Shown in pieces: positions 46,803 through 57,527 of a stretch of DNA of 64,000 nt. Within the stretch, counting starts at the first letter, position 1, and each line of letters opens with the position of its first letter. The position numbers were made by a program, and so were the translations under genes. The stretch lies in assembly GCF_030766935.1 (NCBI RefSeq), contig NZ_JASERL010000001.1, positions 496,001 through 560,000 of the forward strand. Direction: 5' to 3'. This stretch comes from Streptomyces sp. KL109B (GTDB taxonomy: Bacteria > Actinomycetota > Actinomycetes > Streptomycetales > Streptomycetaceae). The notes below the pieces were generated by a model that searched no databases, was not told the DNA's origin, and worked only from the letters and a program-made list of their open reading frames with translations.

Positions 46803-49800
46803 GTGCTACGGGGGCCGTCCGCACGCGCACGCGCGCATCGACGCCTCGCCCGCGACGCGCTGCTGGCGACCGTCGCCGTCGTCACGCTCGGTCTCGGCGG
46901 ATGGATGTTGGCGGGCGGTGACGCGGGCCAACTCTCCTCGATCACCTCGCTGTTCGTGGGCCTCGCCGCTCTGGCCCTCGCCGTGGCGGACTTCTTCCGT
47001 GCGGAACCGCTGCCGCCCGACCCGGCCGCGTACGCCGACGACCTGGCCCGCAATGTACGGATCCAGTGGCTGGACGAGGCCGAGGCCCGGCGGCTGCGCG
47101 ACCCCGGAGTGCTGCCGCTCGCCTGGGCGGAGACGGACCGCCCCGTCGCCGACCGGCCCGCCGCGGGCCCCGGCGGGCAGACGTCGCGGCGCCGCCTCGA
47201 CGGGCGCATACGGCGACGCTTCTCCGACGCCATGGCCCAACTGGCCTCCGGATACGGCAGGTTGACGGACGGGCGGCTGGTCGTCATCGGTGAGCCGGGG
47301 GCGGGCAAGACCGTGCTCGCGATGCTGCTCACCCTGGGTCTGCTCGACGCGCGCACACCGGGCGCCCCGGTGCCGGTGCTGCTGCCCGTCTCCTCCTGGG
47401 ACCCGGTGTGCGAACGCCTCGACGACTGGATCGTCCGCACCCTCGCCGTCCCGTACTACGGCGGCCGTCCCGAGATCCCCCGCGCGCTGCTCACGCACGG
47501 TCTGCTGCTGCCCGTGCTCGACGGGCTCGACGAGATCCCCGAGACGGCGCGGCGCGGCGCCGTCCAGGGCATCAACCAGGGGATCGGCACGGACCGGCCC
47601 GTCGTCGTGACCTGCCGGGCCGTCGAGTACGAGGAGCTGATCGAGGGCGGCGCGCCCCGGTTGCGACGGGCACCGGTCGTCGAGGTGCTGCCCCTGCGCC
47701 CCCGGGACGTCATCGCGCACCTGCGAGAGGACCGGGGTCCGGGCCCGACGCCTTGGGAGGCGGTCTTCGACCACCTGGAACGCTTCCCGCACGGCCCGCT
47801 CGGCCAGGCACTGTCCACGCCGCTGATGGTGACGACCGCGCAGCTCGTGTACCACGCCGACGGAGACCCCGGGGAACTCCTCGACACCACGCGCTTCGAC
47901 TGCCGGTACGCAGTCGAGGACCACCTCACGCACCGGCTCCTCGACGCGGCGTACGCGGATTCGTCGGAGCGGGGACCCGCGCGGTGGGACGCCGGGCGGG
48001 CGCGGCGGTGGCTGACGTTCCTGGCGCGGTATCTGCACGAGCACCGGGAACGCGACCTGGAGTGGTGGCGGCTGAGCGGGCGGGTGCTGCCGGTGTGGGC
48101 GGGGCTGTTGCAGGGGGTGGGGTTCGGGCTCGTACTGGGCGGGATCATCGCCGTATGGCTGGTGCTGACCGAGGGCCTCGAGGGGAGTGCTGTCCTGGGC
48201 TGGATGATGTACAGCCTCGCCTTCGGGCTCGTCCCCGCCGTCATCTGGTACGTGATGCAGGAGGCGCGGCCGGGACGGCTCGTCTGGTCGCTGCGCGGGG
48301 CGGGGCAACGACTTCGGCGCGAGTTCCTGCGCGGAGTCGTGCTGTGCGCCTGGGTGGTGGGGCCGGTGGCCTTCGGGACGACGCTGTTCGACCTGCTGTC
48401 GCGGCACACGGTCTCCTCCTGGCGGTCGAGCGCGGAGGCATGGGTGACGCTGCTGACGCTGTGCCTCGCCCTGTGTCTCGTCGTCGGGCTCGCCCTCGCC
48501 GTGCACGCCTGGTTCAACGCGCCCCCGTCCAGGGCGACCCGGGTCAGCCCGCGCAACTCCCTTGCGCAGGACCGGATGTCGTCCCTCTTCGGGGCGCTGC
48601 TCTCCGGCGTGGTGGTGGGCGGGCTCGGGGCGTTCGGCCTCGTGGCCGGGCTGACGGCGGGAGGGCTCGTCTTCCGGTGGGTGTCCGGCTGGCCCGGCTG
48701 GCCCGCGCACGGCGAGGAGGGCGACTACCTCCGGTACGCATGGTCGATGACGGACCGCCAATACGGCCCCGGCAAGCTGGGGATGGGGGCGACGTTCCTG
48801 CTGCCGGGGCTGCTGTTCGCCTACATCGTTCTGCTGTCGCGCGCGTGGCCCCGTTTCCTCGGCAGCCGACTGTGGCTCGCGCTCCGTGGCGATGTGCCCT
48901 GGCGGCTGTTCGCGTTCCTCGCCGACGCGCGCGGCAGGGGCATCCTCCGGCAGTCCGGCAGCGCGTACCAGTTCCGGCACATCCGCCTTCAGGAAGCGCT
49001 CGCGGGCGCGCCCACGTATCCGGCGACGGGCGGCGGCGACCGGACGGCGGCGCGCGCCGTGCGGCGTCGGGCGGTGCTCACGGCGGGGGCCGCCGCGGCG
49101 ATCGCCGGCGGCGGATTCCTGTGGACGCGGCGCTGGGACGAGAGCGTGGCGGTCTTCTCCACTCCGGACGGGACGACCGCCAGTGCGGTCGCCATGCGGC
49201 CGAGGTCGACGGGGCTGGTCTGGGGAGACTCGAACGGGCGGCTGTGGGCGAGGAACGGACGAGGAGAGCGGCTGCCCGCACTCCCGGGGTGGGAGGGATA
49301 CGACACGGGGGCCGGGGTCTTGTCGATGGCGTTCAGCCGGAACGGAACGAGGCTTGCCGTGGGGTGCGAGGAGGGCCTGCTGCTGTGGCCGGGTGCCACC
49401 CGATCCTTCATCAAGAGCGCGAGCGCGCCCCGCTTCCAACTGGACTTCAGCCCGTCGGGACGCTACGTGGCGGGTTTCCCCAGGGACAGCGACGACGCCT
49501 CCATGCAGAGCGGCGACTTCTCCGTGTGGCAAGTGACCGGCGAGAGGGCCGGACTCGTCCGGCGTGGGGAGCCCGGACGGGAGGGCGACTCGGAGGCCTC
49601 GGTCCCCGGGGCCGCGCTGGCCTTTCTCCCCGACGGCGATCTGCTCGCGCTGAGAGGCGACCGCGGCCGGATCGTGCGGTACCGGTCGCCCGAATTCACG
49701 GGGCGCGGCGGCCGGAGCGAGCGCGTCGGGGGCGGGATCAAGGGCGGCGCGGGGGCGGTGTTCAGCCGCGGCGGTGACCTCCTGTACGTGGTCTCCGGGC

Positions 49801-50198
49801 GGGAGGAGGGCGCTCTCTGGCGCCGGGACGGAGGCGGGACCTGGCTCAGAGAGGACGAGGCCGAGATCCCCACTGCCTACGTGCTCGCCTTCGGCCGGGC
49901 GGGGCGTCTCATGGCTCTTGCCGCGTGGAGCGAGAACCAGGACCCCTGGGCCTCCGACGGATACCCCACCCTGGAACTGTGGTCCACCGACCCCGGCGAA
50001 GTGCGCTGCGTCAAGAAACTCCGCGGCCACGAGGAGCCCGTCAACTGCATCGACTTCAGCTCGGACGGCCGCTACGTGGCCACGGCTTCGGAGGACGGCA
50101 CCGTACGCCTCTGGGACCTCCAGGACCTCAACGTGCCCCGCCGGCCGCCCCCACGGGCGCGCCGACCAGCATCGTCGGCGCCCCCGCGACCCGCGTGA
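46803..50198 (+). CDS. Membrane NACHT-domain STAND ATPase with C-terminal WD40 unit
   Basis: The 1131-residue protein has two N-terminal TM helices (about 20-38 and 47-64) and a NACHT module: Walker A GEPGAGKT at 163-170, Walker B/NACHT box LLPVLDGLDE near 236-244 and sensor VVVTCRAVEY at 267-276. A large multi-TM region (about 425-700) ends in FRHIRLQEALA. A further hydrophobic segment (about 755-775) and a beta-propeller-like tail follow, with one clear WD40 repeat (LRGHEEPVNCIDFSSDGRY). NACHT-type STANDs sense ligands and oligomerise; bacterial bNACHT/Avs relatives act in antiphage defence. The C-terminus overlaps the convergent methyltransferase by 71 bases. Target and output are unknown. 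Confidence 0.85.
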   Translation: MLRGPSARARAHRRLARDALLATVAVVTLGLGGWMLAGGDAGQLSSITSLFVGLAALALAVADFFRAEPLPPDPAAYADDLARNVRIQWLDEAEARRLRDPGVLPLAWAETDRPVADRPAAGPGGQTSRRRLDGRIRRRFSDAMAQLASGYGRLTDGRLVVIGEPGAGKTVLAMLLTLGLLDARTPGAPVPVLLPVSSWDPVCERLDDWIVRTLAVPYYGGRPEIPRALLTHGLLLPVLDGLDEIPETARRGAVQGINQGIGTDRPVVVTCRAVEYEELIEGGAPRLRRAPVVEVLPLRPRDVIAHLREDRGPGPTPWEAVFDHLERFPHGPLGQALSTPLMVTTAQLVYHADGDPGELLDTTRFDCRYAVEDHLTHRLLDAAYADSSERGPARWDAGRARRWLTFLARYLHEHRERDLEWWRLSGRVLPVWAGLLQGVGFGLVLGGIIAVWLVLTEGLEGSAVLGWMMYSLAFGLVPAVIWYVMQEARPGRLVWSLRGAGQRLRREFLRGVVLCAWVVGPVAFGTTLFDLLSRHTVSSWRSSAEAWVTLLTLCLALCLVVGLALAVHAWFNAPPSRATRVSPRNSLAQDRMSSLFGALLSGVVVGGLGAFGLVAGLTAGGLVFRWVSGWPGWPAHGEEGDYLRYAWSMTDRQYGPGKLGMGATFLLPGLLFAYIVLLSRAWPRFLGSRLWLALRGDVPWRLFAFLADARGRGILRQSGSAYQFRHIRLQEALAGAPTYPATGGGDRTAARAVRRRAVLTAGAAAAIAGGGFLWTRRWDESVAVFSTPDGTTASAVAMRPRSTGLVWGDSNGRLWARNGRGERLPALPGWEGYDTGAGVLSMAFSRNGTRLAVGCEEGLLLWPGATRSFIKSASAPRFQLDFSPSGRYVAGFPRDSDDASMQSGDFSVWQVTGERAGLVRRGEPGREGDSEASVPGAALAFLPDGDLLALRGDRGRIVRYRSPEFTGRGGRSERVGGGIKGGAGAVFSRGGDLLYVVSGREEGALWRRDGGGTWLREDEAEIPTAYVLAFGRAGRLMALAAWSENQDPWASDGYPTLELWSTDPGEVRCVKKLRGHEEPVNCIDFSSDGRYVATASEDGTVRLWDLQDLNVPRRPPPRARRPASSAPPRPA

Positions 50199-51342
50199 GG
50201 AACACCGTCGTCGCCACCTTCCCGTACGGCTTCGGCATCACCTTCCGCCGCAACTCCTCCGGCTCGACGGCCGACCCCCGCTTCTTGACGGTCAGCACCC
50301 CGACCTCCCGCTGCCGCAGCAGGGCCTTCAACTTCTTCACGTTGAACGGGAGTTGATCGGTGATCTCGTACGCGTCCGCGTACGGCGTCGGCCGCAACTC
50401 GTCCCCCGTCACATACGCGATCGTCTCGTCGACGAGCCCGCCCCCGACCTCCTCCGCCACCTCGGCGACCAGATGCGCCCGGATGACCGCGCCGTCGGGC
50501 TCGTACAAATACCGCCCGACGGGCCGCACTTCGGGATCCGGCAGCCCCCGCCCCACAAGCCCCCGCGCCCCCGGCAGCAACGTCGCCCGCATCCTCCCCG
50601 GCTCCGTCCCGAACCACAGCACCGCCTCCTTCACATCGCCCCCGTCCGAGATCCACTCGGCGTCGGCCTCGGCCGGAATCGCCTCGTGCGGGATGCCGGG
50701 CGCGATCTTCAGCGCGGCGCGCGGCGCCTTGAACGCGGCGGACACGGCCCAGGACAGGGGAGGGGAGTAGGCCTCGGGATCGAAGACGCGGCCCCGCCCA
50801 CCGCGCCGCGCCGGATCCACGAACACCGCGTCGTACGCGTCCGTGTCCACCTCGGTCACATCCGCCTCGCGCACCTCGACGAGTCCGGCGAGCCCGAGCG
50901 CCTCGGCGTTCGCCCGCGCCGCCGCGCACGTCAACGGGTCCCGGTCGACGGCGAGCACCCGGATCCCCGCGCGGGCCAGCGCGATCGCGTCGCCGCCGAT
51001 GCCGCAGCACAGGTCGGCGACGGACCGTACGCCGAGGTCCTTGAAGGACGCGGCGCGGTACGTCGCCACGCTCGCCCGCGTCGACTGCTCCACGCCGTTG
51101 GGCGTGAAGTACATCCGCGCCGCGTCCTCGGCCCCGAACTTCGCCACGGCCCGCTGCCGCAGCCGCGCCTGGGCCAGCGCCGCCGAGACCAGCTCGGCCG
51201 GGTGCTCGCGACGCAGCCTCGTGGCGAGCGCGAGTTCCTGGGACGGGTCGTGGTCCCGGAGTTCGTCGAGCAGGGCCTGACCCTCCGGGGTCAGGAGGGC
51301 GGAGAAGGCGTCGGGCGAAGGGGAGGTGCTCACCCGCCCCAT
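50128..51342 (-). CDS. Class I SAM-dependent methyltransferase with THUMP-like C-terminal domain
   Basis: The 404-residue protein has the SAM-binding motif SVADLCCGIGGDAIALA, VLAVDRDPLTCAAARAN and FVDPARRGGRGRVFDP (motif IV), followed by a C-terminal THUMP-like domain with DQLPFNVKKLKALLRQ. An RNA methylation role is plausible. ATG 51342 or GTG 51333 are both possible; neither has a strong Shine-Dalgarno. The frame opens at 52140 but the extension is non-coding. Its 3' end is antisense to the NACHT C-terminus. Confidence 0.88.
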   Translation of the reverse strand: MGRVSTSPSPDAFSALLTPEGQALLDELRDHDPSQELALATRLRREHPAELVSAALAQARLRQRAVAKFGAEDAARMYFTPNGVEQSTRASVATYRAASFKDLGVRSVADLCCGIGGDAIALARAGIRVLAVDRDPLTCAAARANAEALGLAGLVEVREADVTEVDTDAYDAVFVDPARRGGRGRVFDPEAYSPPLSWAVSAAFKAPRAALKIAPGIPHEAIPAEADAEWISDGGDVKEAVLWFGTEPGRMRATLLPGARGLVGRGLPDPEVRPVGRYLYEPDGAVIRAHLVAEVAEEVGGGLVDETIAYVTGDELRPTPYADAYEITDQLPFNVKKLKALLRQREVGVLTVKKRGSAVEPEELRRKVMPKPYGKVATTVFLTRVAGAPTMLVGAPVGAAGGAR

Positions 51343-51504
51343 TGTGGGCCAGGCGGGCGACGGTGCGCGCGGGGCGGCGGTGTCGGCCCAGGGACGGGGC
51401 CGTGAGCTGCCAGGATCCGGCGCCATGCAACCAGTACGACAAAAGGAGCAAGGTGCCCGAAAGTTGGCGCCCGGATGCGCAGTGGCGTGCCTGGAGGGCC
51501 GCCT

Positions 51505-52146
51505 GTGACGAGCGCGCGCGGGGCGTCCACCCGGCTCGCGGGCTGCGCCCTGGCCACCGCGCTGCTCGCCGCACCGCTCACCGGCTGCGCCCAGCAGACG
51601 GCCCCCGTCGCGCATACGGCACTGCGGGCGCACCCCCTTCCGCGGGTTGTCTCCCGCATCCCCACCCACGACAAGGTGGTCTTCCTCGCGTACGAGGCCG
51701 GGGTCGGGCGGGACGGCCGCTTCGTCGACCTGGTCCGCGAGCGGAGGCTGCCCGTCTCGGTGTTCCTGGCAGGAGCCGGTGAGGGCCGCCTTGGTGAACT
51801 GGCCGCCCTGGGCGCGCGTTTCGAGAACGGCACGCTCACCGGACCGTCCCTGCCCGGCCTCGGCTACGTAGAGCAGCACGCCGAGATCTGCGGTCAGCGC
51901 GACCGTGTCGCGGCCCGCTTCGGCGCGGCCCCGCGGCTGCTCCACCCGCCCCGCGGCGCGTACGACGCGAACACGTTGCAGGCGGCGGCCGCGTGCGGCG
52001 TCGACGCGATCGTCGTCGGGCGCGAACCGGAGGGGGTCCTGCGGCCCGGCGACGTCCTCAGCGTGCGTGCGGGGACGGTGCCGGACCTGCTGCGCCGCAT
52101 CGCGGCGGAGGGGTACCAGGTGGCGGCGCTGGAGGACCATGTGTGA
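51505..52146 (+). CDS. Lipoprotein with degenerate polysaccharide-deacetylase fold
   Basis: The 213-residue protein has a lipoprotein signal with lipobox LTGC (about residues 25-28) and a NodB-like barrel: FLAYEAGVGRDGRFVDLVRE where TFDD is expected, FENGTLTGPSLPGL where HSxxH is expected, and HPPRGAYDANTL in place of RPPYG. The metal-binding Asp-Asp and His-His are absent, so it is probably non-catalytic. GTG 51505 has GGAGGG six bases upstream. It lies immediately upstream of the groES promoter. Confidence 0.75.
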   Translation: MTSARGASTRLAGCALATALLAAPLTGCAQQTAPVAHTALRAHPLPRVVSRIPTHDKVVFLAYEAGVGRDGRFVDLVRERRLPVSVFLAGAGEGRLGELAALGARFENGTLTGPSLPGLGYVEQHAEICGQRDRVAARFGAAPRLLHPPRGAYDANTLQAAAACGVDAIVVGREPEGVLRPGDVLSVRAGTVPDLLRRIAAEGYQVAALEDHV

Positions 52147-52152
52147 GCTCGG

Positions 52153-52225
52153 TTAGCAGTCCGCTTGACCGAGTGCTAATCGCGGTCATAGTCTCGGCTC
52201 TGGCACTCACCAGTGGAGAGTGCCA
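52153..52225 (+). promoter_or_regulatory. groES promoter with two CIRCE operators (HrcA)
   Basis: The promoter is TTGACC (52165-52170), an 18-bp spacer and TAGTCT (52189-52194). CIRCE 1, TTAGCAGTC-N9-GAGTGCTAA (52153-52179), overlaps the -35 and has one mismatch to consensus. CIRCE 2, TGGCACTC-N9-GAGTGCCA (52201-52225), sits at the predicted transcription start. Confidence 0.9.
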
Positions 52226-52323
52226 ACAGCGACGGGCAGGTCCGGCACCCGCGACGACGGATCCACCTGGTCGCCACCCCAGACTGTTAACCCCGTGAGA
52301 TCTCCGAAGGGGGAGACCGGATC

Positions 52324-52632
52324 GTGACGACCTCCAGCTCCAAGGTTGCCATCAAGCCGCTCGAGGACCGCATTGTGGTCCAGCCGCTCGACGCCGAGCA
52401 GACCACGGCCTCTGGCCTGGTCATTCCGGACACCGCGAAGGAGAAGCCCCAGGAGGGCGCCGTCCTCGCCGTGGGTCCCGGCCGCTTCGAGAACGGCGAG
52501 CGTCTGCCGCTCGACGTCAAGGTCGGCGATGTCGTGCTCTACAGCAAGTACGGCGGCACCGAGGTGAAGTACAACGGCGACGAGTACCTCGTCCTCTCGG
52601 CTCGCGACGTGCTCGCGATCGTCGAGAAGTAA
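52324..52632 (+). CDS. groES: Co-chaperonin GroES
   Basis: The 102-residue protein ([20 protein letters not shown] ... [20 protein letters not shown]) forms the heptameric lid of the chaperonin. GTG 52324 follows GGGGGAGACC. Transcription is from the dual-CIRCE promoter, so heat and unfolded-protein induction through HrcA is expected. groEL follows after 127 bases containing a 10-bp stem (52685-52694 with 52721-52730). Confidence 0.98.
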   Translation: MTTSSSKVAIKPLEDRIVVQPLDAEQTTASGLVIPDTAKEKPQEGAVLAVGPGRFENGERLPLDVKVGDVVLYSKYGGTEVKYNGDEYLVLSARDVLAIVEK

Positions 52633-52684
52633 TTCACCCAAGCTTTCCAAGCTTCCAAGCAGCACCGAAGCAGAATGCTTTGAA

Positions 52685-52730
52685 CCGCGCCCCTGGCCCC
52701 CGCTGAGAATGCCGGGTGCGAGGGGCGCGG
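52685..52730 (+). other. Hairpin in the groES-groEL spacer
   Basis: Perfect 10-bp arms CCGCGCCCCT/AGGGGCGCGG lie 26 bases apart, preceded by an AAGCTTTCCAAGCTTCCAAGC direct-repeat tract at 52647-52668. This could uncouple groES from groEL transcript levels. Confidence 0.5.
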
Positions 52731-52750
52731 CTCGCTTTCGAGAGGACTGA

Positions 52751-54385
<1,635 letters not shown>

Positions 54386-54398
54386 CCTCCGAGCGTCA

Positions 54399-54437
54399 CC
54401 GAGGCCCGGCTCCCCGTCGCGGGGAGCCGGGCCTCGG
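54399..54437 (+). terminator. Intrinsic-type terminator of groESL
   Basis: A 17-bp perfect stem, 54399-54415 with 54421-54437, has a 5-base loop and is followed by CGTTTTCC. Confidence 0.9.
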
Positions 54438-54466
54438 CGTTTTCCGGCTTCTTCGAGTCAACTCCC

Positions 54467-55240
54467 TTACTGGGGACCGTACTTGCGCCCCGTCCGCGAC
54501 GTGATCCCCCCGAGCAGCACCCGCGGCGTCACCTTCACCACACCCATCAGCGCCTTGTACCGAGGGTCCGGGATCGACAGGGACTTGCCCCGGGAGAGGT
54601 CGGAGAGGGCCGCGCTGACCAGCTTGTCCGCGTCGAGCCACATCCACTTCGGAATGTTGCCGGTGCCCATCCCGGCCCGCTCGTGGAACTCCGTACGCAC
54701 AAAACCCGGGCACAGAGCCATCAGCCGCACCCCGCTGCCCGCGAGATCCTTCGCCGCGCCCTGCGTGAACTGCACGACCCACGCCTTCGACGCCCCGTAC
54801 GTGCCGCGCGGCACGAACGCCGCCACCGACGCCACGTTCACGACGCCGCCGCGGCCGCGCTCCCGCATCGCCCCGGCCGCCGCCGACGTCAGCCGCAGCA
54901 CCGCCTCGCAGTGCACCTTCAGCATCGTCAGCTCATCGGCCATGGGCACTTCCAGGTAATGCCCCTTGTTGCCGAACCCGGCGTTGTTCACGAGCAGATC
55001 GACCGCGGCCTTACGATCCGTCAGCCGGGCCTCCACCGCCGCGATCCCGTCCTCCGTCGCCAGGTCCGCGGTGAGCACCTCGGCCTCGATGCCGTGCCGG
55101 TCGTGCAGTTCCGTCGCCTGCTCGTGCAGCCGCTTGGTGTCGCGCGCGACGAGCACCAGGTTGTGGCCGTCGGAGGCGAGGCGCCGGGCGAACGCGGCGC
55201 CGATGCCCGCGGTGGATCCGGTGATCAGAGCGGTAGTCAT
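54467..55240 (-). CDS. Short-chain dehydrogenase/reductase
   Basis: The 257-residue SDR has the cofactor loop TGSTAGIGAAFA, NNAGFG, catalytic Ser in NVASVAAF and YGASK (Tyr, Lys). The Arg in LVARDTKRL may favour NADP. It is convergent with groEL. The substrate is not predictable from sequence. Confidence 0.92.
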   Translation of the reverse strand: MTTALITGSTAGIGAAFARRLASDGHNLVLVARDTKRLHEQATELHDRHGIEAEVLTADLATEDGIAAVEARLTDRKAAVDLLVNNAGFGNKGHYLEVPMADELTMLKVHCEAVLRLTSAAAGAMRERGRGGVVNVASVAAFVPRGTYGASKAWVVQFTQGAAKDLAGSGVRLMALCPGFVRTEFHERAGMGTGNIPKWMWLDADKLVSAALSDLSRGKSLSIPDPRYKALMGVVKVTPRVLLGGITSRTGRKYGPQ

Positions 55241-55791
55241 GGCCCAAGGTTAATGAGCCCGCGGACCCGCCCGGACCTGCACCGGGGCCGACGCCGTTGC
55301 GACGGTGCGCCGCACCGCGCGCCACCTTGCCCACCCTGCCGCCCCAGGCGACAGACTGCCCAAGGCGGTTGCGGCCGACTGTTAGGGGTGGGTGGGGAGC
55401 TGGGGTGGGCGGCGGATTGCTCGAGGCGGGGTGAGGCCTGGCGCAACGGGTGGGGGCCGGGGCGGCGGCGGATTGCCCAAGGTGGGTGGTGTCGTCCGCC
55501 AGGGGTGGTGGGAGATGGCCGGGACGGAGCTCGATCACCACGGGTGGGCCATTCAAGCCCCGCCGTCGGACGCTAGCCCGCGGGGTCCGGGGCGGAGCCA
55601 CGGTCTTTTCCCGCCCCGCCGGCCTTTGAGGCGCGGAGTCCGGGGCGGAGTCACGGGCTGTTCCAGCCCCGCCGGCGTTTGAGGCGCGGGGTCCGGGGCG
55701 GAGTCACGGTCTTTTCCAGCCCCGCCGGCGTTTGAGGCGCGGGGTCCGGGGCGGAGCCCCGTGGCGTAGGGGGAAGGGGCCGCAACGGGGG
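55241..55791. repeat. Repeat-filled spacer: tandem inverted copies of the extragenic palindrome (copies e)
   Basis: A 53-bp unit (GCGCGGGGTCCGGGGCGGAG, then TCACGGTCTTTTCCAGCCCC and GCCGGCGTTTGAG) occurs with starts at about 55578 (diverged), 55631, 55684 and 55737 (truncated). It is the reverse complement of the elements at 39.8 and 43.4 kb. The 55241-55577 part has looser GGGCGGCGGATTGC direct repeats (about 55407 and 55462). No credible gene is present. Confidence 0.8.
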
Positions 55792-56460
55792 CTACGAGCC
55801 GTACTTCTCGACGTACTCCCGCGCGGAGCGCCTCGCCTCCGGATGCAGGGCGTCCCCGGCGACGAGCAACCCCGGCAGCAACCCCCGCTCCGTGGTCACG
55901 GCCCGAAACTGCAACGCCACAGTCACCTCGTGATCAGGCCGGAACACGACCTCGACCGGGTCACCCGCACGGATCTCGCCCGGCTCGATCACCCGCAGAT
56001 ACGCCCCCGGCGCCCCCTCCTGAGTGAACCGCTTGACCCACCCCCGCTCGCCCAGATGCCCCTGGAAGGTCCGGCACGGGATCCGGCCCGAGGTCACCTC
56101 CAGGAGCAGGTCCGCCCCGATCCGCCAGCGCTCGCCGATCCGCGCCCCGGTCACGTCCACCCCCTCCGTCGTGAGGTTCTCGCCGAACGCACCGCTGGGC
56201 AGCGGCCGGTCCAACTCCTCGCCCCACGCGTCCAGGTCCTCGCGCGCGTACGCGTACACCGCCTGGTGGTCCCCGCCGTGGTGCCGCAGGTCGCACACCG
56301 CGTCCCCGGCGAGCCCACTCGCGCCGGTCCCCTTCTCGCCGGGCGCCGACACCCGCACGGGGCCGCTGACCGGCCGTTTGTCGATGCCCGTCACCCCCTC
56401 GGCCTGGTCCGTGTACTCGACCGGCTCGGCGCGCCCCAGATTCAGCGACAGAAGCTTCAT
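55792..56460 (-). CDS. MOSC domain protein
   Basis: The 222-residue protein (MKLLSLNLGRAEPVEYTD; GAFGENLTTEGVDV; the conserved Cys in SGRIPCRTFQGHLGERGW) is a stand-alone MOSC protein of the YiiM type, likely a molybdenum-cofactor-dependent N-hydroxylated-compound reductase. ATG 56460 is set by the family N-terminus. It is divergent from a LysR gene with an 81-base shared region. Confidence 0.9.
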   Translation of the reverse strand: MKLLSLNLGRAEPVEYTDQAEGVTGIDKRPVSGPVRVSAPGEKGTGASGLAGDAVCDLRHHGGDHQAVYAYAREDLDAWGEELDRPLPSGAFGENLTTEGVDVTGARIGERWRIGADLLLEVTSGRIPCRTFQGHLGERGWVKRFTQEGAPGAYLRVIEPGEIRAGDPVEVVFRPDHEVTVALQFRAVTTERGLLPGLLVAGDALHPEARRSAREYVEKYGS

Positions 56461-56541
56461 GTGCGGAACGCTACGGGACCGACACCCAAAGCCGCCACGC
56501 ATTATTCGGCGCGATCCCCAAGCGTCGCTTATGCTTGAGGG

Positions 56542-57438
56542 GTGATCGAGGCCCGTCATCTCCGTGTCCTGCGCGCCGTGGCCGCCACCGGCTCCTTCTC
56601 CGCGGCGGCCCGCGAGCTGGGCTGCACCCAGCCCGCCGTCAGCCAGCAGATGAAGGCCCTGGAGACATCGGCGGGCACCCCGCTGCTGATCCGCACCGGC
56701 CGCGAGATGCGCCTGACGCAGGCCGGCGAGGCCCTCGTGCGGCACGCCTCCGGCATCCTCGCCGGGCTCACCGCCGCCGAGGAGGAGATCGCCGCGATCG
56801 CGGGTCTGCGCGCAGGCCGCGTCCGCCTGGTCTCCTTCCCCAGCGGCAGCTCGACCCTCGTGCCCACCGCCCTCGCCGCCCTGCGCGCCGAACACCCCGG
56901 CACGCGCGTGTCGTTGGTCGAGGCCGAGCCGCCGCGCTCCGTCGAGATGCTCCGCGAGGGCGACTGCGACGTGGCCCTGGCCTTCCGGTACGAGGGCGCG
57001 CACGCCACGGAGGACTGGGACGACCTCGTCGTACGGACGCTGTTCGCGGACCGGCTCGTCGGCCTCGTCCCCGAGGGGCACCGGCTGGCGGGGGCGGGGT
57101 CCGTCACCATCGACGCGTTCGCGGACGACCCGTGGATCGCGGGCTGCCCGCGCTGCCGCCGACAGCTGGTCGAGGTGTGCAGGGGCGCAGGTTTCGCCCC
57201 GCGCATCGACTTCGCGACGGACGACTATCCGGCGGTGGTCGGGCTCGTCGGCGCGGGCCTGGGCGTGGCGGTCCTCCCCGAACTGGCCATCGAGTCCGTT
57301 CGGCCCAAGGGTGCACGCACGGTAACCGTCGAGCCCGCCGTGCGCCGCGAGATCGTCGCGCTCACCCTGCCGGATCTGGCCCAGGTGCCGGCCGTCGGCG
57401 CCACCCTCGACCACCTGGCGAAGGCCGCGACACGCTGA
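56542..57438 (+). CDS. LysR family transcriptional regulator
   Basis: The 298-residue regulator (HLRVLRAVAATGSFSAAARELGCTQPAVSQQMKAL) has a standard LysR architecture. GTG 56542 lies 7 bases after a TATGCT -10-like hexamer (about 56529-56534), suggesting a leaderless mRNA. Divergence from the MOSC gene suggests that gene is its target. Confidence 0.92.
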   Translation: MIEARHLRVLRAVAATGSFSAAARELGCTQPAVSQQMKALETSAGTPLLIRTGREMRLTQAGEALVRHASGILAGLTAAEEEIAAIAGLRAGRVRLVSFPSGSSTLVPTALAALRAEHPGTRVSLVEAEPPRSVEMLREGDCDVALAFRYEGAHATEDWDDLVVRTLFADRLVGLVPEGHRLAGAGSVTIDAFADDPWIAGCPRCRRQLVEVCRGAGFAPRIDFATDDYPAVVGLVGAGLGVAVLPELAIESVRPKGARTVTVEPAVRREIVALTLPDLAQVPAVGATLDHLAKAATR

Positions 57439-57527
57439 ACGCGGAGACGGGCGCGCCTCGACGCGCCGACCTCCGCGGACCGTGCAGAAACGTTCCTTCA
57501 GATGTGTTCAGCGGTGTTCAGCGGTGT

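Noticed and set aside
46806-50030. 1074-codon minus-strand ORF opposite the NACHT gene
   Set aside because: A shadow caused by high GC content; the plus strand has Walker motifs and TM segments.
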